Positions 1 through 7,574 of a stretch of 34,133 nucleotides of DNA are shown here, piece by piece (the first letter of the stretch is position 1; each line of letters starts with the position of its first letter). The notes under the pieces were generated by a model, which did not search any database, was not told the DNA's origin, and saw nothing but the letters and a program-made list of their open reading frames with translations. Position numbers and translations under genes: made by a program. The stretch is from Phycisphaerales bacterium (lineage in GTDB: Bacteria; Planctomycetota; Phycisphaerae; Phycisphaerales; UBA1924). The stretch spans positions 1 through 34,133 of the forward strand of contig JALWOY010000229.1 in assembly GCA_027083355.1 (NCBI GenBank), written 5' to 3'.

Positions 1-552
1 ATCTGGGCCCCCTGGCGGCTCGAATACCTTGAATCAATCGACGAAAACCCGACCGGGCCCGCTCCCGACACCGCCCAGCAGACCGAACAGCCGTCGAGGC
101 CGAGCACCTGTTTCCTCGAACACTACTGGGCCAATCCGCAGGACGACGAAACCAACCACGTCATCTACCGCGATCGATCGGGGATGATCCTGCTCAACGC
201 CTACCCGTATTCCAACGGCCACCTGCTCGTTGCCCTCGGCGAGGGTCGGCCACGCCTGCTCGACTATTCACCCGAACAGCGTGCGTCGTTGTGGTCGCTC
301 GTCGACCGGGCCGCGGACCTTGTCGAGCGGGCGTTGGAGCCTCAGGGGATCAATATCGGCATCAACCAGGGCCGGGCCGCCGGGGCGGGCATCCCGGGGC
401 ATCTGCATGTGCACCTCGTCCCGCGTTGGGGGGGCGATGTGAACTTCATCTCGGTCGTGGGACAGATCCGCGTCATCCCCGGCTCACTCGAAGCGATGGC
501 CCGGCGGTACCGCGCGGTGCTCGAACAGGACGCGGACAAAAAGAAATCGTGA
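1..552 (+). CDS. HIT-family hydrolase/phosphorylase, 5' end cut by window
   Basis: The frame is open from base 1 and reads WAPWRLEYL immediately, which in this family normally follows only a few residues after the initiator Met, so only a handful of codons are missing. The histidine-triad motif HLHVHLVPR, at about residues 134-142 of the visible part, supplies the catalytic His of nucleoside phosphate hydrolases and transferases. The WAPWR opening and the NAYPYSNGHLLVA stretch resemble the Ap4A phosphorylase-like branch, which acts on dinucleoside polyphosphates in the cytoplasm; the exact substrate is inference. About 30 residues between the WAPWR block and the FLEH segment are Pro/Glu/Gln-rich and look like a linker. 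The gene converges on the PilZ gene with six bases between the stop codons. Confidence 0.9.
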   Translation: MWAPWRLEYLESIDENPTGPAPDTAQQTEQPSRPSTCFLEHYWANPQDDETNHVIYRDRSGMILLNAYPYSNGHLLVALGEGRPRLLDYSPEQRASLWSLVDRAADLVERALEPQGINIGINQGRAAGAGIPGHLHVHLVPRWGGDVNFISVVGQIRVIPGSLEAMARRYRAVLEQDADKKKS

Positions 553-558
553 GGCGTA

Positions 559-921
559 TCACGCCGCCCGGGCATACCCGGTGTCGAGCCCGACACGCCA
601 GCCGCGGATACGCCCGTCCGGGCCTTTGATCTCGATGCACCGCGCCACCCGGCCCGACCGATCCGGCACGGGGCTGTGCCCGATATAGATCCGGACGGGC
701 CGCCCCACCGGCACGGGGGTCGGGCTGATAAAACCCAACCCGCTCGCGCTCGAATCGATCAGCTCCACACCCGCGACAACGTGCCCGTCCGGCCCTTCGC
801 CGAAATCCGCCACCGCCGAGCCACAGGTTTCGTACCGCGGCACCCGGCGCCGGTCGATTCTCCTGTTCGGCCCATCCCCCACCCGGTCGAGGACCGAGTC
901 CACATCAGACGGTGACTGCAT
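559..921 (-). CDS. PilZ-domain protein, probable c-di-GMP receptor
   Basis: The 120-residue product is almost entirely one PilZ domain. It carries the two hallmark c-di-GMP contacts: an RxxxR element in RRRVPRYE (about residue 26) and a D/NxSxxG element in DSSASGLGF (about residue 57). PilZ proteins bind cyclic di-GMP and pass the signal to a partner; no effector domain is attached, so the partner is unknown. The frame stays open upstream to about 1329, but the ATG at 921-919 is chosen because AAGGA (931-927) sits five bases before it and the upstream frame is low-complexity Arg/Gly/Pro. It converges on the HIT gene. The function as receptor is family knowledge; binding is inferred from intact motifs. 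Confidence 0.85.
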   Translation of the reverse strand: MQSPSDVDSVLDRVGDGPNRRIDRRRVPRYETCGSAVADFGEGPDGHVVAGVELIDSSASGLGFISPTPVPVGRPVRIYIGHSPVPDRSGRVARCIEIKGPDGRIRGWRVGLDTGYARAA

Positions 922-1151
922 GGCGGTCCTTCCATGGACGCGCCCGGCCCCTCCCCGGGCCGGGCCGACGCGGACCTCCCAGTCCGCGCCCGTGACAGCA
1001 CCACAATCGGCCGGCGCACCACCGCCGATCATGCGCGCGCCACGCCGCGGTGCCGCGCGGGTCCGGCTGTGGCCGTCACCCACCGGTTCGGGTGTGTGTG
1101 CGGGCAAAGCCTGCTCCGGGCGTGAGGGCTCGGCACCCGGAGTTTGAAGAA

Positions 1152-1180
1152 AGACCGCTCTCTGACGGTCGCGGGTCGTC
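1152..1180 (+). repeat. Dispersed 29-bp repeat, copy 1
   Basis: The 29-base sequence starting AGACCGCTCTCTGACGGTCG matches 24 of 29 bases of the copy at 21736-21764, and is related to the reverse-orientation copies at 21649-21677 and 21691-21720. It lies just downstream of the stranded pepA end, read in that gene's direction. Short intergenic repeats like this recur in planctomycete genomes as I remember them; no transposase is associated in this window. Confidence 0.7.
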
Positions 1181-1204
1181 AGATACAGGGCACACAGGCC
1201 GAAC

Positions 1205-1273
1205 TTACTCGGCCGCCAGCCGCTCCACCGCCTCGGCGGCAAGTCTTGCGCCGAAGCCCGTCGGCCCGGCGAT
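1205..1273 (-). pseudogene. Stranded copy of the pepA 3' end
   Basis: On the minus strand these bases read the last 20 residues of PepA (IAGPTGFGAR, then LAAEAVERLA), then Ala-Glu and a TAA stop at 1207-1205. The intact gene has the same 20 residues at 2654-2595 and then stops. The two 60-base copies differ at six positions, all third codon positions and all silent. Homology ends at 1273/2654 in one direction and just past the shared codons in the other. Silent-only divergence suggests both copies spent their history as functional gene ends in different lineages. I infer that this was the resident pepA terminus before the 1.3-kb cassette arrived. Confidence 0.8.
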
Positions 1274-1322
1274 TGGCTTCCGAGCACCCATTGCTTAAGA
1301 TGCTCGTGTATCCTTGTCACAC

Positions 1323-2201
1323 ATGCCACGGGATTATCTGTCTATCGAGATTGATTACAACGTCGATGACCGATGGGGCGATCTCAAGCACTTTTGTAGA
1401 GATGTGCACAAGTGTTGGGACTTTGACTCCAAAGTGAAATGGGAATTGGATTTCCGAAAGTGCAGGTACCTGGGTCCATATGTCGCGTCGGTGTTGTATG
1501 CAACCTGGTTGCGGTCAAGGCAACTCGGGCAACATCCGACGGTTGCTTTGCCCACCGAACCAAGGAGCCTTGATGCGTTCTGTCACTTTTCGAACCTGAA
1601 ACATTTTCTCCTGAAAAAAGGACAAGCCGATCCAAGGCACCCGGGGAATGAAACGGTTCCATTATATCAATTTTTTGATCATGCTTATGAACAGACCATT
1701 CGGATTCTAAAATTGGTCAAGGAACATCAGTCCCTTACAGATGATGATGAAATCACGTTGACAAGCGCCATCCACGAAGTCTGCCAGAACATCGAGGATC
1801 ACGCCGATAGCCCCGTCGGAGGCATCTCATGCGCTCGCTATTTCTCTCAACGTCGCAAAGTCCGGGTCGCGGTTGTCGATATGGGGATCACGATCGCCGC
1901 CTCGCTCCGAAGGAACAGGGAGATAGGATCTGATGTAGAAGCCCTGGAACTCGTTTCCCGCGGGGGTATCACGAGCGGCATCCACAAGCACAACAAAGGA
2001 CAGGGCATCAGCAATCTGGTCATGTTTGTGAGGGCCATGAACGGCACCCTCGAAATCGTCAGCGGGTCGGCTGTTGTCAAATGTGATCCCCAAACCGACA
2101 AGCTGAAAACCGAGCCGCTGGATTGGAGATTCCCCGGGACCGGTGTATTCTTTACGTTGACTGTGAGCCAAGCCGATGATGATACCGATGAGCACGGATA
2201 A
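1323..2201 (+). CDS. GHKL-type ATP-binding protein of a two-gene cassette
   Basis: The 292-residue product has a C-terminal half with the signs of a GHKL (histidine kinase-like) ATPase fold. These are an N-box-like EVCQNIEDHA at about residue 156, a G1-like VVDMGITI at about 182, and a G2-like GQGISNL at about 224. The second Gly of the usual DxGxG is Thr. The first 130 residues are not a sensor or transmembrane region; the stretch LDFRKCRYLGPYVASVLYA resembles a STAS-like strand-helix unit. The ATG at 1323 is preferred; a TTG three codons upstream is in frame. There is no clear Shine-Dalgarno. The gene overlaps the STAS-like gene, so the two are probably translated together. By analogy with anti-sigma kinase/STAS pairs it may act in a partner switch, but no substrate can be named. 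Confidence 0.75.
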   Translation: MPRDYLSIEIDYNVDDRWGDLKHFCRDVHKCWDFDSKVKWELDFRKCRYLGPYVASVLYATWLRSRQLGQHPTVALPTEPRSLDAFCHFSNLKHFLLKKGQADPRHPGNETVPLYQFFDHAYEQTIRILKLVKEHQSLTDDDEITLTSAIHEVCQNIEDHADSPVGGISCARYFSQRRKVRVAVVDMGITIAASLRRNREIGSDVEALELVSRGGITSGIHKHNKGQGISNLVMFVRAMNGTLEIVSGSAVVKCDPQTDKLKTEPLDWRFPGTGVFFTLTVSQADDDTDEHG

Positions 2202-2505
2202 CCAGATCACCCTGTCTGCAATGGACTACGCCAGCAACGGACGGCCAGGGTTGGACACGGCCGCCCGATTGGCTGATGCGGTCGTCGATGCTCTCGTGAC
2301 TGACGCGGATGCGTCAGTCGTGGTGTCGGTGCGTGATCTCCGTGGTGTCTCGTCGAGCTTCTACAATCTCTTCTTCCAGATCATCCACGATCGACTCGGC
2401 CCGGATGCAGTCAGGAACAGGGTGTCGTTTGACAGCGACTCCACCGTTCAGCGTTCGATTATCCAACGCTCCCGTTCGGCGGTGCTCGGGGACGACGCGG
2501 CCTGA
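2176..2505 (+). CDS. STAS-like (DUF4325-type) domain protein
   Basis: The 109-residue product matches the small STAS-like family often coded next to GHKL ATPases. It has a central beta strand (ASVVVSVRDLRGVSSSF), an aromatic helix (FYNLFFQIIHDRLG) and a terminal strand (RVSFDSDS). No Ser/Thr can be assigned with confidence as a regulatory phosphorylation site. In-frame ATGs lie at 2176, 2179 and 2188; all overlap the end of the ATPase gene, so translational coupling is likely. Base composition is closer to the chromosome than in the ATPase gene. Function is unknown; a role as partner or substrate of the ATPase is inferred from the pairing only. Confidence 0.7.
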   Translation: MMIPMSTDNQITLSAMDYASNGRPGLDTAARLADAVVDALVTDADASVVVSVRDLRGVSSSFYNLFFQIIHDRLGPDAVRNRVSFDSDSTVQRSIIQRSRSAVLGDDAA

Positions 2506-2591
2506 GCCGCACTTCCGCGATCCGCACAATTTTCCCCGTCGCCAATCCGAGGTTCTCTACGATATCCGCGGTGGCCCCCGGTGTTTTTCAG

Positions 2592-4094
2592 TCAAGCCAG
2601 CCGCTCCACCGCCTCGGCCGCCAGCCTTGCTCCGAAGCCCGTCGGGCCGGCGATGAACGGGCCCTTGTCGCTGGTCGTCTCGTTGACGCCCGCGATGTCG
2701 ATGTGGGCCCAGGGGATGTCCTTGTCGACGAAGTACGACAGGAAGGCCGCGCCCTGGATGGGGTGCGCCTCGCGCACGGGTGCCGAGTTGACGATGTCCG
2801 CGATCGGGCTTTTCATCATCTCGTTGTAGACCGCATCGTGCGGCAGCCGCCAGACGCGCTCGCCCGTCGCCTCGCCCGCGTGTTTGACGGCCCGCCGGAG
2901 CTCGTCGTCGTCGCACCACAGCCCGGCGAAGCCCGACCCCAGCGCGATCACCACGCCGCCGGTCAGCGTCGCCATGTCGATGATCGCCCGGGGCTTCTCC
3001 TTGTCGCACGCCCAGCACAGCCCGTCGGCGAGCACGAGCCGGCCCTCGGCGTCGGTGTTGGTCACCTCCACCGTCACCCCGTTGCGGAACGTCAGCACGT
3101 CGTCGGGGCGGTACGCCTCGTCGCTGATCGAGTTCTCCGCCGCGACCATGAGGCCCACGACGGGCACGCTGGGCTTGATGACGGTGGCGATGTTGTACAT
3201 CGCGCCGAAGACGCCGCACCCGCCGTCCTTGTCGCGTTTCATGCCCTTCATGCCGTTGTTGACCTTGATCGACAGCCCGCCCGAGTCGTACGTCATCGTC
3301 TTGCCGAGCAGGACGATGGGCCTGGCGCCGCGCTTGACACGGGCCGGCTTGTATTCGAGCCGGATCAGGCAGGGCTTGTTCTCGCTCGCCTTGCCGACGT
3401 TGATCAGGCCCTCCATCCGCTCGTCGACGAGCCGCTGGCCCTTGATGACGGTGCACTTGAGCCCGGCTTTGCGCGCCATCGCCTTGGCCTGGCTCGCCAT
3501 CCAGTCGGGCGTGGCGATGTTCGGCGGCGTCTGGCTGAGCCGACGTGCATGGTTGGACCCCTCGGCCAGACCCAGCCCGCGCCGCAGCCCCTTTGTGAAC
3601 GCCGCGTCGTTGCTGCGGATGCCCAGTTTCTGCCGCGTCTTCTTCGGCGTCGCGCTGCCGCGCAGGTCGTCGTAGGTCCACGACAGCAGCCCGAGCGCCT
3701 CGCCCACGGCCTTGCCGCCGAGGGCCGGATCGACCTTGCCCGCCTTGCCTTTGCCGGCGTTCATGGGTCCGGTGAACTCGAACTGCGCGCTCGTCGCCTT
3801 GATCGCCGCGAGCCGACGCCCCGCCGACGCCGCCGCGGTCCGCAGCCGGCCCGGCCCCGCATCGGCGTTGAACCCGTCGCGGTCGCCCAGACCGACGATC
3901 AGCACGCGCTCGAACGCGTCGCCCTCGCCCTCGGCGATCGCCCCGAGATCACCCGTCGCCTCGGGCCGGGCCGCGATAGCTTTGAGCGCCGCATCCTGCC
4001 GGGCGCTGGTTCGGTCGAGTTTTTCGCCCTTGAACTGGCCGACGACGAGGACCTGCGCGTTGCCGCGCGCGCTGACTCGGACGGATTGGAACAT
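2592..4094 (-). CDS. pepA: Leucyl aminopeptidase (family M17)
   Basis: The 500-residue protein has the length and order of cytosolic M17 aminopeptidases, which release N-terminal amino acids from peptides using two metal ions. The C-terminal catalytic domain shows GKTMTYDSGGLSIK (metal-binding Asp and catalytic Lys), MKRDKDGG (further metal Asp) and the signature NTDAEGRLVLADG with its metal Asp/Glu and catalytic Arg. The N-terminal domain is the usual divergent macro-like fold. The ATG at 4094 has AAGGAG seven bases upstream. The last 20 codons occur a second time at 1214-1273 (see that entry), so the gene's 3' end may have been supplied by the cassette. It lies 61 bases downstream of the HAD gene and may share its transcript. 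Confidence 0.95.
   Translation of the reverse strand: MFQSVRVSARGNAQVLVVGQFKGEKLDRTSARQDAALKAIAARPEATGDLGAIAEGEGDAFERVLIVGLGDRDGFNADAGPGRLRTAAASAGRRLAAIKATSAQFEFTGPMNAGKGKAGKVDPALGGKAVGEALGLLSWTYDDLRGSATPKKTRQKLGIRSNDAAFTKGLRRGLGLAEGSNHARRLSQTPPNIATPDWMASQAKAMARKAGLKCTVIKGQRLVDERMEGLINVGKASENKPCLIRLEYKPARVKRGARPIVLLGKTMTYDSGGLSIKVNNGMKGMKRDKDGGCGVFGAMYNIATVIKPSVPVVGLMVAAENSISDEAYRPDDVLTFRNGVTVEVTNTDAEGRLVLADGLCWACDKEKPRAIIDMATLTGGVVIALGSGFAGLWCDDDELRRAVKHAGEATGERVWRLPHDAVYNEMMKSPIADIVNSAPVREAHPIQGAAFLSYFVDKDIPWAHIDIAGVNETTSDKGPFIAGPTGFGARLAAEAVERLA
2595..2654 (-). repeat. Inner copy of the pepA-end direct repeat
   Basis: These bases are the final 20 sense codons of intact pepA and match 54 of 60 bases of 1214-1273. 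All six differences are at third codon positions. Together the copies bracket the ATPase/STAS-like cassette. Confidence 0.8.
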
Positions 4095-4155
4095 CGCAAA
4101 CTCCTTGTGGTTGGAAGGGCACGATAGCCGCCGTCCCGGCGTGTGTCCGGGTTTC

Positions 4156-4830
4156 TCAACACCGCAACATCGGCAGCAGCTCGGTCAGGCACCCGACAAC
4201 GAGGTCGGCCCCCCGCTCGCGCAGCGCCGACGCCGGCGTGAGGTTCGCCAGCCCGATCACCCGCATCGACGCCGACACCGCTGCCTCGATCCCGCTCGTG
4301 CTGTCCTCGATCACCACGCACCGCGAAGGCTCGATCCCCATCGACGCCGCCGCGTGCAGGAACAACCCGGGGTCCGGCTTCCAGCGTTCGATGTCGTAGG
4401 CGCTGAAGATCACCGGGCTGTCCATGCCGCCGAAACGGTCGAGCAGCCCCGCGCTCGAGAGCGAGATCGCCATCTTCCGCCGCGGCCCGTTCGACGCCAC
4501 GCACACCGCGGGCGGGCTCGGCAGCGCCCCGAGCGCGTCGAGCAGCTCGGCCGCGCCCTCGATCGTCCCGATCCGCGTCGATTCCATCTCCGCGTACATG
4601 CGCTCGCGGAAGATCTCCGCCAGTTCCGGGCAGGGCCGACCGATCCGCTCGCCCACGCGATCGCACAGTTCGCCGAGCGGACGCCCCTTGAAATGCTCGG
4701 CGGCGTAGGCCTGGTCGATGGGCCAGCCCATCTCGGAAACGCACTCGGCCACCAGCCGCGTCGTGATCGGCTCGGTGTCGACCAGCACGCCGTCGCAGTC
4801 GAAGATGACAAGGTCGCAGTCGGTCAGCAT
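4156..4830 (-). CDS. HAD-superfamily hydrolase, phosphoglucomutase-like subgroup
   Basis: The 224-residue protein shows the HAD motifs in order. Motif I is FDCDGVLVDTEP near the N-terminus (nucleophile Asp and acid/base Asp), motif II is VASNGPR (Ser), motif III Lys lies in RWKPDPGLF, and motif IV is VVIEDSTSGIEAA. An alpha-helical cap lies between motifs I and II, as in beta-phosphoglucomutase and phosphoglycolate phosphatase relatives. It is a soluble Mg-dependent phosphatase or mutase; the substrate cannot be read from the sequence. The ATG at 4830 is followed directly by the motif I strand. It is followed on the same strand by pepA after 61 bases. Confidence 0.9.
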   Translation of the reverse strand: MLTDCDLVIFDCDGVLVDTEPITTRLVAECVSEMGWPIDQAYAAEHFKGRPLGELCDRVGERIGRPCPELAEIFRERMYAEMESTRIGTIEGAAELLDALGALPSPPAVCVASNGPRRKMAISLSSAGLLDRFGGMDSPVIFSAYDIERWKPDPGLFLHAAASMGIEPSRCVVIEDSTSGIEAAVSASMRVIGLANLTPASALRERGADLVVGCLTELLPMLRC

Positions 4831-5088
4831 GATGTTCTCAAAGAAAGCGCCTCAAGCGTGAGCGCGGGGCCGGTTGCTTTGCTGCCCCTCCGGCCCCCGT
4901 GGGGACACCGACAGGATGGGCCGACGAAAGCGGATCGGGGGACTTCCGCGCGCGGCAGGAAAGGCTTGCGGCCCGTCGCCTTTCCCATATCGCCCGGGGT
5001 GCCGCTGCTCGCTGTCCTCGGTGCAACAACCGGTGCAATAAAAGAGCATCGCCGCAGGACTCGCCGAGAAGGGCAAGTCGTGCCATCC
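4831..5088. other. Intergenic region between HAD gene and metG
   Basis: The 258 bases between the metG stop and the HAD start hold no gene that I can support. A minus-strand frame with a Cys-containing stretch exists but has no family resemblance or ribosome binding site. The decamer GGTGCAAC/GGTGCAAT occurs twice around 5030, without an obvious role. Confidence 0.4.
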
Positions 5089-6768
5089 TCACGATCCCAC
5101 ACCCCCCGGCGCCGGCTCCTTCGCGTCCGCCCGCATGAACAGCGGCTCGCCCTTGCGCACCGTCGAGCCGGGCTTGATGCCCCACCGCGGGTGCGCCCAC
5201 GTCGCCAGTTCTGACAGCGGCGCCCGGAACCCTGAATCCGGGTCGTCCGGATCATGCAGCGGCGAGCAATCCCAGTTCCGCCACAACTCCGCCATCTTCG
5301 ATGGCATCGCCGGCCAGAGCAGCAGCGACGCGATCCGCAACGCCTCGGCCGACTGATACAGGATCGCATGCAGATCCTCACGACCCCGCGCCGGGTCCGC
5401 GTGCGTGCCCTTGTCGATCTCCTTGGCGATCGAGAAAGGCCGCGTCGCCGCGATGAACGCGTCGACCCTGTTCGACAGCTCGAGCCCCGCCCGCAGCGAT
5501 TCGTCGAGCCGGACTTCTTCACAGGCGTTGATCGACCGGCAGACGAGTTCCGATGCGATCTCGTCCCACTTGTTTTCTTCTCCGTGGCCCTCCGTGCTCT
5601 CCGTGGTGAACCCGGTTTTCGAGCAAGCCGGCACGACCCCGTCGAAATACTTCACGATCATGTTCCCGACCCGGCTCGCCGCGTTGCCGATCCCGTTGGC
5701 CAGCTCGGCGTTGTAGACCTCGACGAACCGCGCGTGCGCGAAGTCCGCGTCCGTCGCACCCAGCGGACCCTGCGTCGTCAGGAACCACCGCAACGCGTCG
5801 AGCGAGTATTTCTCGGCGTACGCCCGCAACTGATCGATCTCGATGAAGTTGCCCAGGCTCTTGGACATCTTCCGCCCCTCGCTGATCCAGTACGCGTGGG
5901 CGTACACCGTCCGGGGCGGCTCCTCACCAAGCGCATGCAACATGCACGGCCAGATCACCGCGTGGAACCACAAAATGTCCTTGGCCATCAGATGCACCGT
6001 CGCCGGCCAGTATTTCCGCCGGCCCGGCTCGTCCACCACCGTGAGATAGTTGCACAGCGCCTCGATCCACACATAGATCCGGTGCTCCGGGTCGTTGGGC
6101 ATCCTGATGCCCCAGTCCGCATCGCCCGGCTTGATCCGCCGCGACACCGGCACTTTCTGAAGCCCCTGTTTGATCCGCCCGAGCACCTCGTTCTTGCGCG
6201 CCGGCGGCAGCACGCGGATCGTGTCGTTCTCGATACGTTCCTTCAGCCAGCCCTCATATTTGTCGAGCCGAAAGAAGTAGTTCTGCTCGGTGCGTTTTTC
6301 GAGCGGCTTGCCGGTGACGGGGCTGTTGTAGTCGTGCTCCTTGGCGACCGATTCGGTGACGTACTCCTCCTGCGACGGGTCGTACCACCCCTCATAATCG
6401 CCCAGCTCGATGTCGCCCGAGTCGACCAGTTTCTGGATGTACGCACTCGCCCGGCTCGTGTGCCGGTCCTCGGTCGTGCGCACAAAGTCGTCGTTGCTGA
6501 AGCCCATGAACCGGAACGCGTCCCTGAACCGCTCGGCGTTCCGCGTCGCCCACTCCATCGGCGACAGCCCCCGCTCGGCCGCCGCCTTGGACACCTTCTC
6601 GGCGTGCTCGTCCGTCCCGGTCAGGAAGAACACGTCCTCGCCCATCAGCCGATGGGCCCGCGCCGCCACGTCCGCCAGCAGCGTCGTGTAGCAGTGCCCG
6701 ATGTGGGGGCGGTCATTGACGTAGTAGATCGGCGTGGTGATGTAACACGGCTGCTGAGGTTCTGGCAT
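5089..6768 (-). CDS. metG: Methionyl-tRNA synthetase
   Basis: The 559-residue class I synthetase charges tRNA-Met with methionine. The Rossmann half opens with YITTPIYYVND and HIGHCYTTLLADV (HIGH motif) and FLTGTDEHAEK; the second ATP motif is GRKMSKSLGN. In the connective domain the usual zinc-knuckle Cys pairs are absent: the EGWYDPSQEEYVTES and NSPVTGKPLEKR stretches align with Cys-bearing segments in zinc-type enzymes. This points to a zinc-free form. The helical anticodon-binding domain follows, with no C-terminal tRNA-binding extension. Residues 387-400 (FTTESTEGHGEENK) are encoded by a dispersed DNA repeat and sit in a loop after the first helices of that domain. The start has no clear Shine-Dalgarno; the next gene upstream is divergent, 82 bases away. 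Confidence 0.95.
   Translation of the reverse strand: MPEPQQPCYITTPIYYVNDRPHIGHCYTTLLADVAARAHRLMGEDVFFLTGTDEHAEKVSKAAAERGLSPMEWATRNAERFRDAFRFMGFSNDDFVRTTEDRHTSRASAYIQKLVDSGDIELGDYEGWYDPSQEEYVTESVAKEHDYNSPVTGKPLEKRTEQNYFFRLDKYEGWLKERIENDTIRVLPPARKNEVLGRIKQGLQKVPVSRRIKPGDADWGIRMPNDPEHRIYVWIEALCNYLTVVDEPGRRKYWPATVHLMAKDILWFHAVIWPCMLHALGEEPPRTVYAHAYWISEGRKMSKSLGNFIEIDQLRAYAEKYSLDALRWFLTTQGPLGATDADFAHARFVEVYNAELANGIGNAASRVGNMIVKYFDGVVPACSKTGFTTESTEGHGEENKWDEIASELVCRSINACEEVRLDESLRAGLELSNRVDAFIAATRPFSIAKEIDKGTHADPARGREDLHAILYQSAEALRIASLLLWPAMPSKMAELWRNWDCSPLHDPDDPDSGFRAPLSELATWAHPRWGIKPGSTVRKGEPLFMRADAKEPAPGGVGS
5580..5610 (-). repeat. CTCCGTGG-type dispersed repeat inside metG
   Basis: Three close copies of CTCCGTGG/C begin at 5580, 5590 and 5599 and end in GTGAA. 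On the coding strand this reads TTCACCACGGAG and so on, a sequence I recognise as an abundant intergenic dispersed repeat in several bacterial phyla. Here it is translated in frame as metG residues 387-397. Confidence 0.7.
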
Positions 6769-6850
6769 GCCGCGATTCTACGGCTCACCCGATCAACAGC
6801 GGACCAGCGGCGTATGCTCCACGACCGGTTCAGCCCGGAAGGGGCGTTTC

Positions 6851-7432
6851 ATGGAACGCAACGAGTTCGAGAAATCAGCCCTCGAGCATCTCGACGCGGT
6901 CTACCGCATGGCTTTCCACCTCGCCCGCAACAGCGAATTGGCCGAGGATCTCGTCCAGGAGGTCTACGCCAGAGCGTTCCGCCCGAACGCCATCGAGCGG
7001 TTCGAGGACAACTCGCCCGACGGCGGCGGCGGCATGCGCGCCTGGCTCTTTGCCATCTGCCATAACGTCTTTTTCAGCAAGATCAAGCGGGAGGCCCGAC
7101 AGCCCACCGCCGTCGAGAACTTCTTCGAAGAATCCTCTACCGAACGCCAGCCTGACGAGCCACCCCCCCAATGGGACGGCGAGCGGCTCGACTTCGAACA
7201 GATCGACTCGACCCTGAAAGACGCGATCGAGGAGCTCAAACCCGAATACCGCGAAATCCTCCTGATGTGGGGGGTCGAGGGCCTGAAATACCGTGAAATC
7301 GCCGCCATCCTCGACGTGCCCATCGGGACCGTCATGAGTCGGCTGCACCGGGCACGCAAGATCATCGCCGATCGCCTCCTCGCCGACGATGAGGCCGTCG
7401 CCAATCTGGGCCTCCGGAGGGATGAGGCATGA
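6851..7432 (+). CDS. ECF-type RNA polymerase sigma factor
   Basis: The 193-residue protein has sigma region 2 at about residues 10-85 (YRMAFHLARNSELAEDLVQEVYARAF, typical core-binding helix; then RAWLFAICHNVF). Region 4 lies at about residues 125-180 (LKPEYREILLMWGVEGLKYREIAAIL, and the helix-turn-helix PIGTVMSRLHRARK). There is no region 1 or 3, as in extracytoplasmic-function sigma factors. The linker of about 30 residues is acidic. The ATG at 6851 is chosen because GGAAGGGG lies six bases upstream; the frame runs back to 6767 but that would overlap the metG start. A membrane protein that looks like its anti-sigma factor is coded 210 bases downstream, separated by a hairpin. Confidence 0.92.
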   Translation: MERNEFEKSALEHLDAVYRMAFHLARNSELAEDLVQEVYARAFRPNAIERFEDNSPDGGGGMRAWLFAICHNVFFSKIKREARQPTAVENFFEESSTERQPDEPPPQWDGERLDFEQIDSTLKDAIEELKPEYREILLMWGVEGLKYREIAAILDVPIGTVMSRLHRARKIIADRLLADDEAVANLGLRRDEA

Positions 7433-7574
7433 ACGGGTCGTGCGGGCAATGCGGGCAATGGGAACCAAAACCCCCGGACTTCGGGAATAGCATCGCCCGC
7501 GGAGGTGTTTTCATTCCGAGGGCCGATCGATGCCCGCAGAGCCGGATCGGCCTTGCGAAAAATCAAACAAGAAA

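Larger units (their letters stand above)
922..1322. other. Gene-free stretch with a dispersed repeat and a stranded pepA end
   Basis: About 400 bases lie between the divergently read PilZ and ATPase genes. The part next to PilZ is very GC-rich and shows only the PilZ ribosome binding site. A copy of the dispersed ACCGCT..GACGGTCGCGG repeat lies at 1152-1180 and a relic of the pepA 3' end at 1205-1273. From about 1274 the composition drops in GC, marking the left end of the inserted cassette. I see no convincing gene or sigma-70 promoter here. Confidence 0.6.
1214..2654. mobile_element. Cassette bounded by 60-bp direct repeats of the pepA end
   Basis: The unit contains the GHKL ATPase and STAS-like genes between direct repeats at 1214-1273 and 2595-2654. 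Its left part is clearly poorer in GC than the rest of the window: bases 1681-1740 hold 24 G+C out of 60. The intact pepA reads straight into the inner copy, so insertion replaced the gene end and left the gene functional. Many integrative elements do this at 3' ends of tRNA and protein genes. No integrase or transposase lies inside, so it could be a remnant, a passively mobilised unit, or the product of homologous recombination with a foreign allele. Confidence 0.55.

Noticed and set aside
1274..1322. A sigma-70 promoter for the ATPase gene (TTGCTT and TATCCT)
   Set aside because: The two boxes are only 12 bases apart, too close for normal promoter recognition.
922..1329. N-terminal extension of the PilZ protein
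   Set aside because: The extension is low-complexity, crosses the stranded pepA relic and a repeat, and the internal ATG at 921 has a proper ribosome binding site.
4852..5076. Small minus-strand frame with a Cys-containing segment between metG and the HAD gene
   Set aside because: No ribosome binding site, no recognisable family and Pro/Arg-rich low-complexity remainder.
6767..6850. Upstream start for the ECF sigma factor
   Set aside because: It would overlap the metG start and adds residues without family resemblance, whereas the ATG at 6851 has a good Shine-Dalgarno.
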